In this document: piece after piece, positions 59,989 to 64,000 of the stretch
Numbering within the stretch: the stretch's first letter is position 1
How the letters are laid out: each line of letters begins with the position of its first letter
DNA from: Rhodobacterales bacterium
Lineage (GTDB): Bacteria; Pseudomonadota; Alphaproteobacteria; Rhodobacterales; Rhodobacteraceae
Assembly: GCA_021155205.1 (NCBI GenBank)
Contig: JAJNPS010000028.1
Location: 1-64,000, forward strand
Reading direction: 5' to 3'
Length of the DNA: 64,000 bases
Program-made: the position numbers and the translations under genes
The notes under the pieces: model-generated
Told to the model about the DNA's origin: nothing
Seen by the model: only the letters and a program-made list of their open reading frames with translations
Databases searched by the model: none

Positions 59989-60915
59989 GTGAACCAAAGC
60001 CAGGACCGCATGCTGTTGGCCGCCGGACTGATCCTTGGCTATGCCGTGATCATCGGCTTTACCGACAATTACGTGAAGGTGATCGCCGCCGAGGCCGGCT
60101 TGTGGCAGTTTCATGCCACCCGCAGCGCAATGGCGGCGGTTCTTTTGGCCGTTGCAGCCCCGATCATGGGTTTGCGCCTGCGTCCACTGCGCTGGCGGGG
60201 CGTGGCGGGCAGATCGCTTTTGCACGGGCTGGCGATGCTGATCTATTTCGGGGCGCTGGCTTTTCTGCCGGTGGCGATCGTCGCGGCGGGCCTGTTCACG
60301 GCGCCGATCTTTGTGCTGCTGATCTCGCGACTGGTCTATGGTCAAGCGATCAGCGGGCTGCAGGTTGCAGCGGTGGCCGTTGGTTTTGCGGGCGTGATCC
60401 TTGTCCTTGGCCCCGAGGCGATGGAAGGCGCATCGCTTGCGGCATTGCTGCCGGTCCTTGCCGGGGCGATGTATGCCATGGGCAATGTCGCGACCCGCGC
60501 CTGGTGTGCGGGCGAAAGTGCTGAAACCCTTCTGGCCGGCTTTTTCGTCGTGCTTGGGCTTTTGGGCGTTGTCGGGATGATCGCCTTGTCGATTTATCCG
60601 TTGCCCGCCCCTGAAGGCACGAACGGGTTCCTGCAACGCGGGCCGGTCTGGCCGTCGGGGACGTTCCTGTTCTGGACCTTTGTCCAGGCGGCAGGGTCGA
60701 TGGTGGCCATTGCGCTGATGATCCGCGCCTATCAGATCACCGAGGCAGCGCGGGCATCGGTCATGGAATACGTCATCCTGCCTGCCGCGGCTTTCTGGGG
60801 ATGGGCGCTCTGGGGACAGACGCTGCAGCAACAGGCCGTCCTCGGCATGGGGATGATCGTAGCTGCAGGCATCCTGATCCTGCGGCAGGGTCGGCGAGCG
60901 GCCGTGGCGCCCTAG
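59989..60915 (+). CDS. EamA-family (drug/metabolite) transporter
   Basis: The 308-residue protein has ten predicted membrane helices in two repeats (LAAGLILGYAVIIGF opening; VEYVILPAAAFWGWALWGQTLQ in the second half) as in EamA/RhaT-type exporters. A GTG start at 59989 lies behind GGGGGA. The first loop FTDNYVKVIAAEAGLWQFHATRS includes the usual R near the helix 2 boundary. Such proteins export amino acids or other metabolites; the substrate is unknown. The 186-bp stretch before it is the divergent promoter region with the M48-like gene. Its stop overlaps the end of tdk (convergent). Confidence 0.87.
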   Translation: MNQSQDRMLLAAGLILGYAVIIGFTDNYVKVIAAEAGLWQFHATRSAMAAVLLAVAAPIMGLRLRPLRWRGVAGRSLLHGLAMLIYFGALAFLPVAIVAAGLFTAPIFVLLISRLVYGQAISGLQVAAVAVGFAGVILVLGPEAMEGASLAALLPVLAGAMYAMGNVATRAWCAGESAETLLAGFFVVLGLLGVVGMIALSIYPLPAPEGTNGFLQRGPVWPSGTFLFWTFVQAAGSMVAIALMIRAYQITEAARASVMEYVILPAAAFWGWALWGQTLQQQAVLGMGMIVAAGILILRQGRRAAVAP

Positions 60916-61490
60916 TCGTCCATCGCCGCGCGCCAGTGCCGTCGGCAGAGGCTCACATATGTTTCATTGCCGCCAATCACCACCTGTTCGCCTTCGTGCA
61001 GAGCCCGCCCGTCCGACCCGCGCCGGATCACCATCGTGGCCTTGCGTCCGCAATGGCAGATGGTGCGGACTTCGCGCATTTCGTCCGCCCAGGCGAGCAG
61101 TGCCGCCGAGCCGGGAAAAAGGTTGCCCTGGAAATCGACCCGCAAGCCGTAGCACATCACCGGCACGCCCAGGTCATCGACGGCGCGGGCCAGTTGCCAG
61201 ACCTGATCCTTGGACAGGAACTGCGCCTCGTCGATAAAGACGCAGGCCACCGGCCCCTGCGCCTGCCGTGCCGCGATCTTGGCGAAAAGATCCTCGCCCG
61301 TGGAAAAGGTATCGGCATCCTCGCCGATCCCGATGCGGCTTGCGATCCGGCCACGACCGGCGCGTTTGTCGAATTGCGCCGTGATCAGATAGGTCTGCAT
61401 GCCTCCCTCGCGGTAGTTGTGCGAGGCTTGCAGAAGCGCGGTCGACTTGCCCGCATTCATGGTGGAATAGTGAAAGTATAGCTTGGCCAT
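60912..61490 (-). CDS. tdk: Thymidine kinase
   Basis: The 192-residue type II kinase phosphorylates thymidine (and deoxyuridine). P-loop STMNAGKSTALLQ, Walker B ACVFIDEAQFL, substrate lasso region, and the zinc-site Cys in ICHCGRKATMVIRR with a further Cys in SLCRRHW are present. The ATG at 61490 is preferred; the frame stays open to 61553. It lies about 3.8 kb from the deo operon, on the opposite strand, and completes pyrimidine salvage in this stretch of chromosome. Confidence 0.94.
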   Translation of the reverse strand: MAKLYFHYSTMNAGKSTALLQASHNYREGGMQTYLITAQFDKRAGRGRIASRIGIGEDADTFSTGEDLFAKIAARQAQGPVACVFIDEAQFLSKDQVWQLARAVDDLGVPVMCYGLRVDFQGNLFPGSAALLAWADEMREVRTICHCGRKATMVIRRGSDGRALHEGEQVVIGGNETYVSLCRRHWRAAMDD

Positions 61491-61856
61491 GGGGCGGTCT
61501 AGCCGATCGCCGCTGTCTCGCGCAAGAGACGCCGGGCATGCCCGTCCCTGCAAGAAGGCCGCCCGGCGTCAAGTTGTCAGCGCACATGCCGGCATTCGCG
61601 CGGCTGTTGCATTACCTCTTACGACTGCCAGCACGTAACCCTGGCGGCACCGACAAAACCCGGGCAGGTCCGCCACGCGTCCACACACGACGGCAGATGG
61701 CGGACCCATTTGGGCCGGTTGTCGCTGGGGACGCCAACAGGCTTGTACCGGTTCCGGACGTTCGGAACGGCCCATCCATCGCAAACTGCCATCTTGTGCA
61801 TAAGGGGAAAACCTGAGACGAATTCCCCAGTTCTGGGCAAGTCCGGCAGGGTGCGT
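61491..61856. other. 366-bp intergenic region with two palindromes
   Basis: No open frame here looks coding. It must hold the divergent promoters of tdk and of the gene at 61857. Two palindromes are visible: GTTCCG/CGGAAC arms around GACGTT (61751-61768) and CCCAG/CTGGG around TT (61826-61837), the latter 19 bp before the 61857 start. The rest shows nothing I can name. Confidence 0.5.
61751..61768. promoter_or_regulatory. 18-bp palindrome, candidate operator
   Basis: GTTCCG GACGTT CGGAAC has perfect 6-bp arms, and the central six bases are themselves near-symmetric (GACGTT). It lies 89 to 106 bp before the 61857 gene. Protein unknown; self-regulation by the downstream HTH protein is possible. 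Confidence 0.45.
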
Positions 61857-62309
61857 ATGAGTATCGAGACCTATCTGAAAAAGCACAGCGAAGCGTTGGT
61901 CAAGGACGTCGGGATTGAGGCCGCCTGCGCCCTGACGGGCCGGTCCAAGGCGACGCTGGGCCGCTATTATTCGGATGCCGACGAACACGGTGATCGCTTC
62001 ATGCCCATCGACGTGGTGGCCCAGCTGGAGGCCGCCGCCGAGTTTCCCCATGTGACCGCCGCCCTGGCCGACATGCGGGGCATCACGCTGTCCTATGACA
62101 CCGACCGCAAGAACTCGCCCGCACATGGCGTCAATCAGGATGTGGTGGCGCTGGCGCAGCGATTTGCCATGCTGATGAGCGAGTACAACCAGGCCATCGG
62201 TGACGGCAAAATCACCGTGAACGAGGCCAAGCGGATGCTGCGCGAGGCGACCGCCTTGCAGCAGGTTCTGCTGGCGATGAAGCTGAATCTTGAGGATGAG
62301 GTCGACTAG
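61857..62309 (+). CDS. Small helix-turn-helix-type regulator, conserved hypothetical
   Basis: The 150-residue protein begins SIETYLKKHSEALVKDVG, followed by what looks like a phage-repressor/CII-type HTH (about residues 17-40: IEAACALTGRSKATLGRYYS with the turn at TGRSK). The remainder is helical: FMPIDVVAQLEAAAEFPHVTAALADMRG, then a C-terminal coiled stretch (MLREATALQQVLLAMKLNLEDEVD) likely used for dimer contact. I do not know a named function. The ATG at 61857 has AGGG at a fair distance; a GTG at 61851 is possible. A palindrome right upstream suggests autoregulation. Confidence 0.72.
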   Translation: MSIETYLKKHSEALVKDVGIEAACALTGRSKATLGRYYSDADEHGDRFMPIDVVAQLEAAAEFPHVTAALADMRGITLSYDTDRKNSPAHGVNQDVVALAQRFAMLMSEYNQAIGDGKITVNEAKRMLREATALQQVLLAMKLNLEDEVD

Positions 62310-62366
62310 GGTTTTCTACCGTCAATGCCCTTGAAAAAGCTGGAAGATTTCACATCCTCCAGTCCG

Positions 62367-62385
62367 GCCCCGCCACAGGTGGGGC
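62367..62385 (+). terminator. Stem-loop after the HTH gene
   Basis: GCCCCGCC (62367-62374) pairs with GGTGGGGC (62378-62385, one G-T) with a 3-nt loop, followed by ATTCTT. Only a short T-rich tail follows, so it is weaker than the one at 62432. Confidence 0.5.
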
Positions 62386-62431
62386 ATTCTTCGCGTCAAG
62401 CTTTCTCTGAAAGGTTTCTGATCGCTCATCA

Positions 62432-62451
62432 CCCGCCCGCGGGGTTTTTTT
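62432..62451 (+). terminator. GC-rich hairpin with seven-T run
   Basis: CCCGCCCGCGGGG (62432-62444) can fold as a short GC stem and is followed by TTTTTTT (62445-62451). This fits an intrinsic terminator for the plus-strand HTH gene. It stands 63 bp before the end of the minus-strand helicase gene. Confidence 0.6.
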
Positions 62452-62513
62452 CAAAGCTGAACAACAGGTTGGGAGGCCGCCGGGGTTTTCAGGCGACCTG
62501 ACCGAAGTTGGGT

Positions 62514-63866
62514 TCAGCCCGGTCGACGCTGTTGCGGTTTGCCACCTTCAGACCGGCGCGGGCTGAAGGTGCCACCCTGAGGCTTGGCCCCGCCGGAACG
62601 CCCTTGGCCCTGACCCGCGGGGCGCTGGCCTTGCGGTTTGGCGGGGGGTTTGGCGCCCGGTTTCTGGCCGCCCTGACGCTGCGGACGCTGGCCACGGTTC
62701 TGGCCGGGCTTTGGTGCCGCCGCCACGATGTCCGCCGCCCATGGCGCACCCGCAAGCACCGGGATCGGCTTTTTCAGCAGCTTTTCAATCGCTTGCAATT
62801 CGCCCATTTCCGCCGGGGCGCAGAAGGCCACCGCCGTCCCCTCGGCCCCCGCCCGTGCGGTCCGGCCGATCCGGTGGACGTAGTTTTCCGGGACGTTCGG
62901 CAGGTCGAAGTTGTACACATGACGGACCGTCGGGATGTCGATCCCGCGTGCCGCGACATCGGTGGCCACCAGCACATCCAGCGCCCCGGCGCGGAACTCG
63001 GTCAGGGTCCGATCCCGCTGCGACTGCGATTTGTTGCCATGGATGGAGCCGACCTTGAAGCCCCAGGTCGCCAGCAATTTCATAAGCTTTTCAGAGCCAT
63101 GTTTGGTCCGGCCAAAGACCAGCGCCTGTTCGCCGATATGCTTTTTCAGGTACTCCTCCAGGAGCCGCGCCTTGTCGCCGTTGGGGATGTAGTGGACGCC
63201 CTGACTGATCTTCTCGATCGGCTTGCCTGGCGGGGCGACCTGCACCCGGACCGGATCGCGCAGGTAGGTGTCGGCAATCTCTTCGATGTCTTTCGGCATC
63301 GTGGCGGAAAACAGCATCGTCTGGCGTTTTTGCGGGATGTGCTTGGCAATTTTGCGCAAGGAATGGATGAAGCCCATGTCCAGCATGTGATCCGCCTCGT
63401 CCAGCACCAGATAAGCGCATTGGTCCAGCTTCACATCGCCGCGCTCAAGCAGGTCGATCAGGCGGCCGGGGGTGGCGACGAGGACATCGGTTCCCTTGCT
63501 AAGCGCTTGAGCTTGCTTGAACAAACTCGCGCCGCCGACCACCATCGTTACCTTGACGGCGGTACCTTTGGTGAAGACTTCGAGGTTGTCCTTGATCTGC
63601 CCGATCAGCTCCCTCGTGGGGGCGAGGATCAGGGCGCGCACGTTTTTCGGGCCGGGGGGGTGACCGAGGTCGAGAATCCGGTGCAGCAGCGGCAGGCCGA
63701 AGGCCGCCGTCTTGCCGGTGCCGGTCTGCGCCAGACCCATCAGGTCGCGGCCCGCCATGATATGCGGGATCGCCTGCGCCTGGATCGGCGTGGGTAGTTT
63801 GAGTGTTGTCTTTTCAAGGGCTTTCAGGATGGAGGGCGACAGGCCCAGATCGGCAAAGGTGGTCAT
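62514..63866 (-). CDS. DEAD-box ATP-dependent RNA helicase, RhlE-like
   Basis: The 450-residue helicase has all motifs: Q motif (KLPTPIQAQAIP), Walker A AQTGTGKTAAF, APTRELI, ATPGRLIDLL, DEAD (VLDEADHMLDMGF), SAT (LFSATMP), VFGRTKHGSEKL, ATDVAARGID and HRIGRTARAG. It unwinds RNA in ribosome assembly or mRNA decay. The C-terminal 70 residues are a Gln/Gly/Pro/Arg/Lys-rich unstructured tail (PQRQGGQKPGAKPPAKPQ), common in RhlE-type proteins. GGAAAG supports the ATG at 63866. RhlE versus DbpA or CsdA cannot be settled by eye. Confidence 0.93.
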   Translation of the reverse strand: MTTFADLGLSPSILKALEKTTLKLPTPIQAQAIPHIMAGRDLMGLAQTGTGKTAAFGLPLLHRILDLGHPPGPKNVRALILAPTRELIGQIKDNLEVFTKGTAVKVTMVVGGASLFKQAQALSKGTDVLVATPGRLIDLLERGDVKLDQCAYLVLDEADHMLDMGFIHSLRKIAKHIPQKRQTMLFSATMPKDIEEIADTYLRDPVRVQVAPPGKPIEKISQGVHYIPNGDKARLLEEYLKKHIGEQALVFGRTKHGSEKLMKLLATWGFKVGSIHGNKSQSQRDRTLTEFRAGALDVLVATDVAARGIDIPTVRHVYNFDLPNVPENYVHRIGRTARAGAEGTAVAFCAPAEMGELQAIEKLLKKPIPVLAGAPWAADIVAAAPKPGQNRGQRPQRQGGQKPGAKPPAKPQGQRPAGQGQGRSGGAKPQGGTFSPRRSEGGKPQQRRPG

Positions 63867-64000
63867 TTCATATCTTTCCGGCAGCCCGGCAGGCGGCCTG
63901 ATCCGCACCCATCAAGGGCGCGGCAGCGGGAAGCGACGCCCCCTCACCCCGGGCGATTGCCCGAGCCCGTGGATGCCGCGGAACCCCTGCGTGACGGTGG

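Noticed and set aside
1..64000. CRISPR arrays, rRNA genes, riboswitches
   Set aside because: No regularly spaced repeats, no rRNA sequence, and no aptamer core recognised in leaders of glyA, purC or maeB.
63867..64000. Possible gene start at the right edge
   Set aside because: Only 134 bp before the edge; no recognisable coding sequence on either strand.

Overview
The window is GC-rich (about 65%), densely coded bacterial chromosome, most likely from an alphaproteobacterium of the Rhodobacteraceae (Rhodobacter/Roseobacter relatives). The case rests on an NDUFS4-like complex I accessory protein, adjacent divergent rluB and tadA, a fused malic enzyme/phosphotransacetylase, a LuxO/LuxU-like pair, several small proteins I associate with this family, and an intergenic hairpin followed by ACCCCGAGGATATTT that I recall from Rhodobacteraceae genomes. 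No rRNA operon, CRISPR array or replication origin was seen; one tRNA (Arg, anticodon TCT) is present.

Layout. (1) 1-2.95 kb: the end of a P4-like integrative element: tyrosine integrase, an overlapping unknown gene, an AlpA-like excisionase and a primase broken by an IS3-family insertion. (2) 2.96-16.5 kb: a complete-looking amino-sugar regulon. A GntR/HutC repressor and a cytosolic GH20 hexosaminidase face an eleven-gene-scale block of ABC importer, oxidoreductase, two SIS-domain deaminases/isomerases, ROK kinase, GatZ/AgaZ protein and NagA, mostly with overlapping stop/start codons; repressor boxes and a promoter are visible in the divergent intergenic region. (3) 16.6-24.7 kb: two enolase-superfamily dehydratases, an Ldh2-type dehydrogenase, the complex I protein, a GNAT, tRNA-Arg, an MFS pump, a PLP dehydratase, an alpha/beta hydrolase and a decayed pcaD-like gene. 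(4) 24.8-31.8 kb: MsbA-like ABC exporter, acyl-CoA synthetase, a secreted unknown, dtd, sugar kinase, purC.

(5) 31.9-37.3 kb: a minus-strand membrane-stress-type locus (29-aa membrane peptide, XpaC-like, TelA-like, DUF2927 lipoprotein, SPFH-GYF protein, double zinc-ribbon membrane protein). It merges gene types found in two separate Bacillus loci (xpaC-yaaN and ydjG-ydjI) and lacks PspA. This is my leading candidate for an under-described system. (6) 37.5-39.1 kb: rluB/tadA. (7) 39.1-42.8 kb: a tightly overlapping four-gene cassette, class III aminotransferase, BKACE, GNAT and acetylpolyamine amidohydrolase, which looks like an uncharacterised amine-degradation pathway. (8) 42.8-53 kb: an esterase, a small membrane protein, a DUF817 remnant, glyA, nadK, LuxO/LuxU-like regulators, prpE and maeB. 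(9) 53.2-57.7 kb: nucleoside salvage operon cdd-deoA-deoB-add-upp. (10) 57.8-64 kb: SPOR protein, an M48-like protein without its catalytic motif, EamA transporter, thymidine kinase, an HTH-type protein with palindromes upstream, and a DEAD-box RNA helicase.

All functional calls come from reading protein sequences by eye; no database search was run.
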